In this document: positions 36,001-46,445 of the stretch, piece after piece
Position numbering within the stretch: position 1 is the stretch's first letter
Layout: every line of letters begins with the position of its first letter
NCBI GenBank assembly: GCA_965153455.1
Contig: OZ234503.1
Location: 13,459,118 to 13,523,117, forward strand
Reading direction: 5' to 3'
DNA from: Sphagnum compactum
Taxonomy: Eukaryota; Bryophyta; Sphagnopsida; Sphagnales
Length of the DNA: 64,000 nt
Notes under the pieces: model-generated
The model's database searches: none
The model's input: the letters and a program-made list of their open reading frames with translations, nothing else
Told to the model about the DNA's origin: nothing
Position numbers and translations under genes: made by a program

Positions 36001-37990
36001 TCATTTTTAATCCATAATTGATTAAATTCAACCATCTTCATCAATTTTGAATCCATAGAAAATATTTCCAAAAAAATTATGAAGGTTCATTGGATGGTAG
36101 TTTCCACACGAATTATAAAGACATAATTAGCAAACAAGTATAAAATATGGAAGTGCTACATAGCTATTACCATATGTCAAATAATCAGTAACGTTATTTG
36201 ATTCAATCTCATGTCCATGATTTCATGTTCATATTTTTCATGTTATGAATCATTTTTTGTAACTTCAATATAGGTTGGTATTTTTGTTAAGCTAAGGTTT
36301 AGGTTGTTGCAATTATTACCTTATTTTCTATTGTGTAATGCAAATTACATTGGTAACCATTTATAACTTCCAAGATGTGGTCTTTGTGGGAAGAAGTTCC
36401 ATTTGGAGATGGCCAATTACTTCAACATGCATACGTGGTCAAGGAAACTTGGTGAAGAAGCATCTCTATGATTATGGGTGGAAGGGGATCTAGAGACTAA
36501 TGAGTTGAAGTTGAAGGAAGAGAAATAAAAACAAGTTAAGTATTTGGTTGAAATCTTGAGCATAATGTAATTGTTTGAGTATGTGGGTAGGAATGTTGTA
36601 ATTTTGAAGGTGTTTCTAATGTTGTTCTTTTGAAAGCTTAAATTTTTGGTAAGGAGAGGCATTAGTTGATTTTGGGTAGAGAGAAGATTAGAGGTGATTA
36701 GTGAGATGAAAGTGCAAGTGATAGGAAGAGGGGGAAAATTGCAAAGAAAGTTTTTTGGCAAATGGATAGTGTATGGTAGGGATAAAATTTGGGGTTTATC
36801 ATGTGAATGGGGGTGTAGATAGAAGTTGTAAAAATAGATGGTAGAAGGGACTCAAGTGTTTTATGTTTTGGATTATATGAAAACTTTCATCATAATGTAT
36901 CTACTAATTTTTGTAATGCAAAATTTCATAATTCCTAACAATAATTCAAGAGTTGTTAATCAAATCATACGTTGGAATAATGCATACATGCAATGAAACT
37001 TAGAAATTTTATTCTACGTTTGTGAAATGGAGGGTTCAATTCATAAATATGTGGATGTTATGTAGTTCGGATATCTATAGGATTACTTAGGTTAAACATA
37101 TTAATTTGGTTGGTTGTATTTCCAACACATAGATAATGAAAGTTTTCAAAGGGGCTAGAGTTTTCTTGATCAAACTGGAATTTCTATGCATATGTAAAAT
37201 CTTTAGAAGGTTATAAAAATTTGACAATTATGAAAAAAATAAATGCAAGTAAATGAACTTGTGATTGAATGCTCATGTAAATTGGGTACAATTTTAAATG
37301 GCTAGAAGTAGGAATGGACCATATTTTAGAGAAATGTTATCATAGAAAGCTTTAAAGTAACATTAAAATTTGAAATCACTTATTCTAATGTGAAGGGCAC
37401 CTTACCTTTAATTTTAGGGGAGACATTAAATATTAAAATTTTATAATGCTTGCATCAAAAAAAAAATGTACAAGGGGGTATTGTGTGACTTGGAACCTTT
37501 TTATTTTTCCACCATATTATTACTTAATGTTTTAATATGCATGTACTTAAGCCGCCTTAAAATTAATTATACTGTTTTTGAATTAAATTTTGATACCATG
37601 TGTTCATTAAAAAATTTAATTTTAGTATTTGAAGTTACAAGGAATGATGAGGAAGCAATTGAACATGGTAAAATCATGTGATAGGATTATTATTTATTTG
37701 ACACACCATATATTTAAACATATTCTCCAACTAAGTAATTGGGAGGTGATACTAAACTAACCTACTAAAATGCGAATATAAATTAAAAATTTGTTTACAT
37801 TAGGTCAAACCATAGGCTTGTGTTAGAACAATATATGCATTTAAAGTGTAAGTTTTTTCAAAATGATTCAATTGTCAGTGATTTGGAGACATTCTTCATT
37901 TCACATTCATACATGATCATTTCACATTCCTCCACATTCAATCACTAGTTCATTTATTAATTCACAAATTGAATTTATTAGTATCAATTC
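33005..37990. other. AT-rich gene desert
   Basis: Stops are dense in all frames. The part from 33000 to 33600 may continue the hAT-like fossil, but I could not match it. A patch rich in ATTCATCCA/TGGATGAA words at about 35275-35390 resembles those near 18.8 and 19.6 kb. A 114-codon minus-strand frame at 36417-36761 shows no family features. No RNA gene is seen. Confidence 0.45.
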
Positions 37991-37993
37991 ACT

Positions 37994-38350
37994 TGAACCT
38001 ACTAACCTTTAAAACCTAATTTTAAAAAAATTATGTTATATATTTTTAGTTTTTTTTTCTAACAAAAAGATATAACACATATTTTATACTAATTATATTT
38101 TGATTTCAAAATAAACATAATCTTAACATAAAAAAATTGTAATTTAATTTATTTAACAACCAATATGTGAGACCCTATTTTTATGCGTGACCCTTTATCG
38201 GTCTGACATATTGGTTGTTAAATAAATTAAATAACAATTAGTTTTATATTAAGATTATGTTTATTTTGAAATCAATATAAAATAAATATAAAATATGTGT
38301 GAAATCCTTATATATATATAAATATAAAATTAAAAAAGATTAGTAGGTTT
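37994..38350. mobile_element. Fold-back element with very long inverted arms
   Basis: The left arm (38071-38168) and right arm (38206-38301) are inverted copies over about 97 bp with few mismatches: TTTAACAACCAATATGT pairs with ACATATTGGTTGTTAAA, and AAAATAAACATAATCTTAA with TTAAGATTATGTTTATTTT. The 37-base loop is less AT-rich. The symmetry reappears at the outer edge, where AACCTACTAACCTT (37996) faces AAGATTAGTAGGTT (38335). This is typical of a fold-back MITE. A transcript would form a long hairpin. Confidence 0.8.
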
Positions 38351-38373
38351 ACAAACCATTACAAAAACTCAAT

Positions 38374-38748
38374 AGAGAATCAGGTAGATTCACGGTCTTT
38401 GGGCCTCGTTTCACCCCTTAACCCCTTTTTCAGTGGTATCTGTAAAGTAAGCAAATTTTACTAAAACTCAGTATGAAATGCTGAAACTCAGCACTTAATG
38501 CACAAGGTTTGAGACGAATTACAGTACCTGTCCAGGTAGGACTAGTGAAAATATATGTAGCACTAGTGGAGGCAGTGAGGAAAAAAGAAAGACTGGGTGA
38601 AACTCGGAAAACCATCAAAATCTGAGTTTCACCCTGTCTTTCTCTCTAATGTACTTTTTTTTTGCAGGGTTTTTTTTGAATCTCACCCTGTTTATGACGA
38701 AACTCAGGGGTACTGGTGCTGTCTTTTCCTGACTTTACCGATAACTCT
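38374..38748 (+). mobile_element. MITE family 1, copy F
   Basis: It runs from a degraded left end (GAGAATCAGGTAGATTCAC) through CTTTGGGCCTCGTTTCACCC, GTATGAAATGCTGAAACTCA and ATATATGTAGCACTAGTGG to the right end GACTTTACCGATAACTC, followed by TAA. It sits only 24 bp from the fold-back element. No coding capacity. Confidence 0.8.
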
Positions 38749-38754
38749 AATATA

Positions 38755-39175
38755 TAGTGGGTTTTCACCTTGAGTGAACCAGCACCTACATCGGTACCAT
38801 GGTAAAAACTGAAAATCCTCAAATTTGTTGGGTGTTCAAACATATGCTTTCTATATTTATCTCAAGGGATTTATTTCCTTGATTTCCATTCATGTAAAAA
38901 TTAACTCAATAAATTAATGTAAAAAAATGCCAAATAAAAAATAAAATGTGAAACTTACTATTTCTGGCAAAGGGAAAAATAATTTGAGGGAAAAAAAGAA
39001 ATTCTTAAAAATTTAACACTTGGGAAAACATTTGCCCTTGTGACGTCCAATAGACACACCAGCAGTGATTACCCCCTCCCCCTCATCAAAAAAAAAAAAA
39101 GGAAAAGAAAAGAAAAAGAAAAAGACAAAGACAAAGTTAAAAAAGAAAAAGAAAAGTTCCAAATCCCACACCAAC
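38755..39175. other. No gene; purine-rich A/G tract at its end
   Basis: AT-rich. From about 39088 to 39155 the plus strand is almost only A and G (AAAAGAAAAAGAAAAAGAC-like words). No exon is seen. Confidence 0.45.
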
Positions 39176-39219
39176 GTTTACCGATGCAGGGAGAGTGTAA
39201 TTATTAAAAAGAACCAATA

Positions 39220-39615
39220 TAACAAGATACATGCAGAAAGATAGACAAGGCCGGTAGGTAGTGTGGTAGAAAGATAGGCAAGTAGGTAGGAAGATAGAGA
39301 GATAGACAGGCAGGCAAGTATACAGGAATGGAGAATGAAAGGTAGGTAGGTAGGTAGGTAGGTAGGTAAGAAGGTAGGCAGGCAGGTACTGTGTGAAGAC
39401 CACACGTAGGTAGAAAGATATGTAAATTGGTGGGTAGGAAGAAAGACAGAGAGGCAAGCAAGCAGGTAGGTAGAAAGATAGGCTGCAAGGTACTGTCTTC
39501 AGAAGGTAGATAGGTAGAAAGAAATGTAGATAGGTGGGCAGGAAGATAGACAGGAAAGTACATATGTAGATAGGTAGGTAGGAAGATAGGTGGGTATTTA
39601 GGGTTGGTAGGTAGG
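39220..39615 (+). repeat. Tetranucleotide microsatellite block (GTAG/AGAT/GGCA)
   Basis: About 400 bp consist mainly of tetranucleotide words: a clean GGTAG run at 39340-39368, plus AGATAGGTAGG-, GGCAGGCA- and AAAGATAG-type runs. Long minus-strand frames rich in Leu, Pro, Tyr and Ser cross it in all three phases. This is an effect of a period that is not a multiple of three, not coding evidence. The block ends just before the GC-rich leader of the DUF506 gene. Confidence 0.85.
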
Positions 39616-39619
39616 AAAG

Positions 39620-40487
39620 GTGTGCCGTGAGGAGAGGTTGCTTGGAAAATCTTCCGCGGGGGTCGCCGTTGTCGTCGTCGCGTTGGTGGTGGGGGTGGGG
39701 AGCTTCTGCTGCCGCACTAGCAGCAGCAGCAGCAGCGTCGTGTGTTGCCCGCCGCCAACTTTTTCCATCTCATTCGTGATTCTTCAGCCGCGTGGAGTGC
39801 GAATCTCGTCACCAGTAACAGCGCCGCAGCAGCAGCAGCCAGCATCATCCGCTCCTTCTACTTACCATATCCCCTCCCCCACCCCGCTCCACCATTTGTG
39901 ACTTTTTTTTCTTCCTTTCCATCATGCAACCCCAACGAGAAGAAGCTTCCGAGGTTGTTACTGTGGTCGGATCCAGTATTATGCTCTCAAGTTCGCTTGT
40001 ATGCACTGTGACAGAAGATGGTTAACGGAAGAAAGAAAATAACAAACGCTTCCTGGTTGTCTAGGTCTGGGTGAGTTGGTATCTGAGCTTTGCGAGAGAG
40101 AGAGAGAAGAAGAAGAAGAAGCAGAAGAACGAGAAGAAGAAGAAGAAGAAGAGAAGGTTTTAGTGTTTTTGGTCGGTGGGTTCGTCTGTTTTCGGGTTTT
40201 GTGCTTCAGGGAGAAGCGATCTGGATTCCAAGAGTGGGTTTGTTGAGAAACGACTGGGGGGAGGGTTGCGTGAAGAAGATGCCCAAGAGATAGTTTTTCA
40301 TCTCCGATTAGTGGCCAGTTTGATCTCAGTGTAGTAGTGGTGGTGGTGGTGGTGAAGGGATCGGTTGGTATCGTGGTGGGGTTTTCGAGAGTGTCGAAGG
40401 CAGCAGCAGATTTGGCTTGACTTTGGTTTTAGAAAGCGGCGGAGACGGTTTTTGTTTTTGTATCAGGAAGAATTCGCAGCTAAAGCG
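39620..40487 (+). promoter_or_regulatory. 5' flank and leader of the DUF506 gene
   Basis: GC content rises sharply at about 39640. The region has CAG runs (39719-39735, 39825-39838), a GA/GAAG-rich purine tract (40094-40155) and a GGT run (40339-40355), all typical of a long plant leader. In-frame with the chosen start there is no earlier ATG. A leader intron is possible but was not resolved. Confidence 0.45.
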
Positions 40488-42127
40488 ATGCCAGGGATTC
40501 GTTATCAAGGGCCAGCGGCAGCATCGGTCAACAACAGCAACTGGGTGGTATCGTCATCGCCATTCCAAAAAGACATGCACTCGCCTGCTGCAACTGCTGT
40601 AGGTGGATTGTCATGGGAAGGCCTCGCAGCGGATTTGAGAAATGTACAGCAGCAGCAGCAGCAGCAGCAGCAGATGATGCCAATAGGAGGAGAGCCACTG
40701 CCGTACCTCCTCCTCTCCCACCGGCAGAAGGCGGCAGCTACTGGTGTTGGACGAAAACCTTCTTCTTCTCAGCAGCTCCTGGCGGCCGCTTGGATGTCGC
40801 CGCGAGGAGGCAGAAGCAGAGGCTTTGTCCCACATCAATCCACCAAACAGTTGCTGCTGGATGGCAGCAGCGTCGTGGGTGTGACCTCCGGGAGTAGCGA
40901 GAGCGACGATCTGGCGGCTATGGTACACGATTTCATCGAGAACGACTCCGGCGATCTCCTGGATCTCAGCGACAGCGATTGCGGATCCCCAAACATGAAA
41001 CGTTCCGAAAGTCTGCAGGTAGTACTAGTTCAGATCCGACAAACCCTTAAGTCTTCGTCGTCTTCTTCTTCTTCACGTATTTGCTTCTTAGGGTTTTCTC
41101 GAGGAAAGCAGAAAGACTCATGCGCTGAAAACCAAAGATAGTTTTGTTTGTTTGTTGCAGAGCCTCACAGCAGCACATGGTGCTCTAGATAGGAAGCTTC
41201 TCGCAGATGTGAAGAGGTTAGTGCTTACCATCAATGAAGAGACCGACTTGATGTGCAACCCTAGAGGCAAGGAGTGCAAAGGAGGTTGCACCAAACGCTT
41301 TGTGGTCAAGCATTTGAAGGCCTTAGGTTATAATGCCGCTGTCTGTAACTCTCGCTGGCAAGGCGCTGGCAGAGTTCCTGGAGGTATATTATCATCATCC
41401 TCTGACCCTTCTTCTTGACTTTGATTTTCCATCACATCTCAGCCCGATAGAATTTTGTACTACATCTCCTTCCCCCCACCCAAATCCGAATTCAAGGATT
41501 CCTCACAGTCCTTCCTCGCAAATTCTTAGTATTGATTACAGACCACAACTACAGACTCTGAACGCGAATTCTTGTTGTGCAGGGGAGTATGAGTACATTG
41601 ATGTTGTGTTTGATGGAGTGAAATCTAGAGATGAAGAATCTGTGGATCGTTACATTGTGGACTTAGACTTCCAAGCCCAGTTTGAGATTGCAAGGCCAAC
41701 ACTGCAGTACGAGAAGGCCTTGGAGTCCCTACCCACTGTATTCGTGGGTACAAGAACCAAGCTGAAGCAGGTTTTGGAAATTATGTCAAATGCAGCCAAG
41801 GTTTCGTTGAAGCAGAATTCAATGCACCTTCCACCCTGGCGAACACTTGACTACATGAGTGCCAAATGGTTCTCCAATTTTGAAAGAAAAAAGAGTGACA
41901 GTGATGTTTTGTCATTGTCACCGTTCAAAGAACGCAGTAGTCTTCTGTGGAGGGATGCCCATTTTCCAGTTTTTACCTCAGAGACAAAGAAGCTGTGCGG
42001 TGAACAGCTTCAGCGTACTAAAGTATCTCTTCTTGGTGAGACAAAGGGCTCTTCTTTATGTAATCCTCCCCATGGACGAAGTGGTAGAGCAAACCTGGAG
42101 CTCAAGAGCAAGCATTTTGTAATTTGA
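40488..42127 (+). CDS. DUF506 (PDDEXK_6 family) protein
   Basis: Three exons, 40488-41018, 41161-41383 and 41583-42127, with GT-AG introns and phases 0 and 1; 432 residues. The N-terminal 150 residues are low complexity with a nine-Gln run (residues 54-62). Then comes LAAMVHDFIENDS, a conserved leader motif of plant DUF506 proteins. Exon 2 holds LTINEETDLMC and FVVKHLKALGYNAAVCNSRW; exon 3 holds EYEYIDVVFDG, YIVDLDFQAQFEIARPT, LPTVFVGTRTKLKQVL and LPPWRTLDYMSAKWFSNF. These are the ordered blocks of the family, predicted to have a PD-(D/E)XK nuclease-like fold. I recall no proven nuclease activity; some members are linked to root hair growth and stress responses. The ATG was chosen as the first in frame. 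Confidence 0.9.
40647..40673 (+). repeat. (CAG)9 coding for poly-Gln
   Basis: Nine perfect CAG codons in exon 1 of the DUF506 gene. The tract is pure, so it is likely length-variable between individuals. Confidence 0.95.
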
Positions 42128-45100
42128 GGCAACAACATTTAAAAATACTGGCACAAAGAAGAATTCTTTACAAAGACAAGGAAGAGGAGTGAGTGAGACC
42201 TGTGGGTCATGAGCTTTATGAAGCACACTGGCTGACAGCTATTGTCCCTTCACTGGCATGACGGAAACATGCAAATGGGTAGTGTATCTTGAGATGAGAG
42301 AATGCAAGCGGGAAAATGAGGCTTATTTGTAGATCTAAGCCTCCGGCTAGGAAACTGTATTGAGATCATGAATCCCTTAAAAAAAAAATTTGGGTTAGGT
42401 TCAGGGGTGTGGACTGGTGTTCTGACATCAGACAGTTTTTCTTAGAACCCCTATTCATAGTTTTGAAGAGGGTTACTTTGTCAGATCTGACAAGGGGAAA
42501 AAACCAAATAATAATACAAATCAATGCGTACAGTGTATAGATAAGACATAGCAGGTGAACCTCTATGACAGCAGGGGACCTGATCATACAAATTTAGAAA
42601 CATTCTTTTGCACATCTTTTTGTGATCAGTAAGCTGGTTTATTCCAAAGGATTGTGACTTATTTTGGGAGAGTTGAATAAATTTTTTGTTGTGCTGAGTT
42701 CTGAATTCTGATCTGGCTTTTGATTGAATGTCATGGATCTTGTCTGCTTCAGACTTGTATTCACCTCTGCAAATAGTTTCCAGGACAGGTTTCCCAGCTG
42801 CGTTTTATGTGTATATCAGGTGGAATGTTGAATCAGGTTTTGTCAACAGGAAATACATGATGTATGCATTGGCTATGTAGTTGGAGACAATTGCTATGAT
42901 GAGTATGAAGCCCCGACTCAAATCAGGTTCACCCACTTAACCTGGTATTATGGTTTTGGGTAACCCAGTGCAATTTCCTCCTGTTTAAACTTCCTTTCTG
43001 TGATATTTGTTTCATGATTTGCTTGTGTGAGCTGATTTTTTGTTTGGTTTTTTTCTGTCATTGAATTAAAACCCAAATTGTGCCAAACCCACATCATAGG
43101 TGAGTATTTGTCACTTATTTTGCTTGTCTAAGTTTTGATGTTCTACATTTGTCAGGCAGATTGCTCAATGCACATTTTACTCTTCAACTGCTTAGAGCAT
43201 TGGGAGCTGCATGATAAAGCAAAGCCTGGATCGTAGAGCACTCCAGGCTGTGGGTCTGTGATGCCTCAAAACATCATTGGAGGCCCAAAGTTTAACAAGC
43301 CAAAAGCCTTACCGGAATGCTAATGTGGCAGTCCATTCGTACTTGCTACCTTAGTAGTACCCTTGGCCTGTTTAACATTTCCATTGGGATGGGGTTAGAG
43401 TTTCTAATAGCTCACTTTGATGAGCAACCCTCCATCAGAGGGTTGGTGAAGAAGGTACATGGTCATAGATCTCTAGTTAGTTGGTGAAGAAGGCCAGAGT
43501 GAAAACCATATCACCCACCAGACCATGCCAGGATGGTTGGTTGCTCGACAAGAAACACTTTTGGGTTGTAGTTCTGTCCTTGTATTAACCATGGTGGGTA
43601 ACGATGGACATGCATCGACCTATGTAGTAGCCACCAAGTGTCTTACCTGCTTTCCTATCTACCTTGTAAGCACTTGCATTCCATACCTACTTATGATATG
43701 GACTCACTTATGCACCTCAAGGCATCTCAAAACATGGAAGGACTGAGAGGGCTACCCTTCTTGTGTACATAAATAGTTGCTTATGTAACTATGTAGAAGC
43801 CTTTATTGACACCATTGGACCACCTCTTATGATCATTGTGAGGAACTGGTTTGTTTTATAAAATGGTACAACTCATGAAGTGTAGTTTTAAAAGAGTGCT
43901 ACAAGTACTCAAAAGGTTTACACAAAATATGAGTTGCACATGATCAACATAAGTCATTAAAACTGTGCAGTTGCCATTGTTGAAAAGAACCATGTCTACA
44001 CAAATAGGTGCATAATTAAGGGCACACAAGTGCTTGCAACAAATTAGTTACCATTATTGTTTTTTTTTTCCCCAACTTTGTGAGGTAGGTGGGTTGGTGA
44101 TCATCTGCAAGAGGACTTTAGCCAAATTTGGCTATACCTCTCAGAGAGGACACTAAAATGCTGGTTTGGGTCAGCAAAATAGTTTTGGCCATATTCATAT
44201 TTGAACAGTTTCTTGAGGCTGGTGAAAGGCACAGCAAAGCCTGACACCTACTAGAGAAGAGTGTAATAAATGTCATATAACTGCTGCTTTCGGTTTTTGA
44301 TTGGGCGATCATAATGATTGGTGCAGGTAGGTTGCTAGCGGTAGTAATCTTCCACCTATTTGCAGTCCCAATTTTAGTTCTATGGGTGGGGTTGGGAAAG
44401 AGTAAACAAGGTACAACATGCCCTCCACCAAATACAGGCTGGTGACCAAACATTTCTGGATTTTTCTCATATTTTGTCTTGTTTTGAGTGGTGTGAAGAG
44501 TCATGGGAATGTCAACCTAAGCTTTAAGTCATTTGTTTTTACCTCTATGGCCTATAAGCAAAGGAATAATATAAACGAACCGTAAAACATGTCAAAATCA
44601 CATGATGTATTTAAAAAAAAAAGATGTTTTAGTTTTAGATTTCACATATTTTTGTTCTTTAAAAATCTGTTTTGAGTGACCTAACGAGTTATGGGTGTGT
44701 GAAGTTAAGCTCTACATTATTTCTTTGAGCTTCAAATGTATAAAAACAACACACAAAAATCACAAAGAAGACAAAGGTGCTCAATCTTAATTTATATTTT
44801 AGACCAATAACCGAACATCAATCCCGCCTAGTTTCAATGATCATATTTTCCTGTTTATTCAGTTTGTTTTGGAGTGATCTAAACGGTTATGGGTGCACCA
44901 AGCCAAGCTCAAACCCAAAAAAAAAAAAGGACCTTTTGAAGGTGAGAGGAAAAAATGCAATGTGTTAGGATTCGAAGCTCTTAAAAACTTAATTGTTCTC
45001 TCATTGGCCTGTCCACCCTAACTAACCTTAGATGTGAGAAATATTTTAAAAATGTCACATGCTAAGCACCACTGGAGCTGCTCTTATTACTACTTCATAT

Positions 45101-46445
45101 TACAAATTAATACCATCAATTCATAATGATGTAGCAACAATGGTCAATTTTATTGTTTTTATATTGCTATAATTCAAATAAAATGATGTGTACTACAGAT
45201 GAGTTTGGGAAGGTTAACATTTGTATAGGTAGACATTGGAAACCATAGTAAAACAACTAAAGGTGCCACTCAACACATCAATCTTATGGTGGTTAGAACC
45301 CATGCATCCATCCTTAAAGCTATTTATATGAATTACTCATGCATCATAAGCTTGGATACTTAGGAAAATCTTGATTCTTAGTTAGGAGAGATAATTTGCT
45401 ATAAGATAGTTTGGAGCTTGCAATGTTGGGTTGCTTATAAGATATTTTGGAGCTTGAACGTTGGGTGCCCAATTTATCAATGCACAACTAGTTGTAAGTA
45501 CATGTTTTCATCATGACAATTTCTTGCAAGAGAATATTAACATCCAGGAGTTTCCAATCACTAGTGGGATGGCTATGATTAGCAGTAGAGTGGAATGGTG
45601 AAAAGACATTTCAAAGGTGTCGTGAATTTGTGTTTGATAACTAGTTGTTCTCAAAAAGGTTGAAATAGAAATAACAAACAAACTCAACCTTTCCAAAGAA
45701 AAAGGAGATTGGCAAGCATGCAAATAGGTTTGTAAAAGGAAAAATGGTTAAGATTGTACATAGGTTTGCATATGGATATAGTACGTATGTAGGTAGGTAC
45801 AAATTCCTCATAGATAGACAGACATACAATAAAAGCTTTTATTATTATCATGTAGATTTGTGTTGGAGGTTTTTCTTGTCCAAACGATCCCTGCGTGATA
45901 CCTAGATAATAATTCTTCCGTTTAGGAATACAATGCTGGTCATATGTTGGACCCTATGAAGGCTCAAACTTTAACAATCATCTCAAAGCTGATAGCATTT
46001 AAAAATAATACCTTTCTCAGATTGTTTATTACATCTGTTGAAGCCTTGTTAATGAGTACAGCTATGAGAACTTCCAACCTTGCAGGAAAACAAAAGTAAT
46101 CAAAGTACAAAGTGTACACAACCCATTCACCCCTACAACACCTTTCATTCACCAATTCTTCCCATTTAACATAAAAGTGTTTTTTCCACAGATTTCATGA
46201 TTGTCACCCAAAATGCAGGGCAAAAACAGAATTGAGATGAAAAACCTACTTGGAATTTGGAAGCAGGTTGACAATGGTGAATTTGAAGCTGTCCACTTGA
46301 ACTTGACAACAGTTTGCAACAACATTTCGAAGGATTCCAAGGCAAACTCTGGTTTAGTCAGGAGGGGGATGAGGTGTCCAATGTTGCTGCACTGATGATG
46401 CAAATGGTCTTCTTTCACAAGCCATTGTACATCTGTGGCACTACT
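42128..46445. other. No gene; degenerate ~190 bp repeat inside
   Basis: The start should hold the DUF506 3' UTR. The rest shows no supported exon. Three related words, GTTTTGAGTGGTGTGAAGAG, GTTTTGAGTGACCTAACGAG and GTTTTGGAGTGATCTAAACG, each followed by T/CATGGG, lie near 44478, 44669 and 44865. They suggest a decayed tandem repeat of about 190 bp. A second copy of the TTTAGCCAAATTTGGCTATA palindrome is near 44126. The last 250 bp should contain the 3' UTR of the next minus-strand gene. Confidence 0.45.

Noticed and set aside
39137-39563. Long minus-strand frames of 75-119 codons rich in Leu, Pro, Tyr, Ser
   Set aside because: They are open in all three phases because the DNA is a tetranucleotide microsatellite with few stop words; there is no protein family signal.
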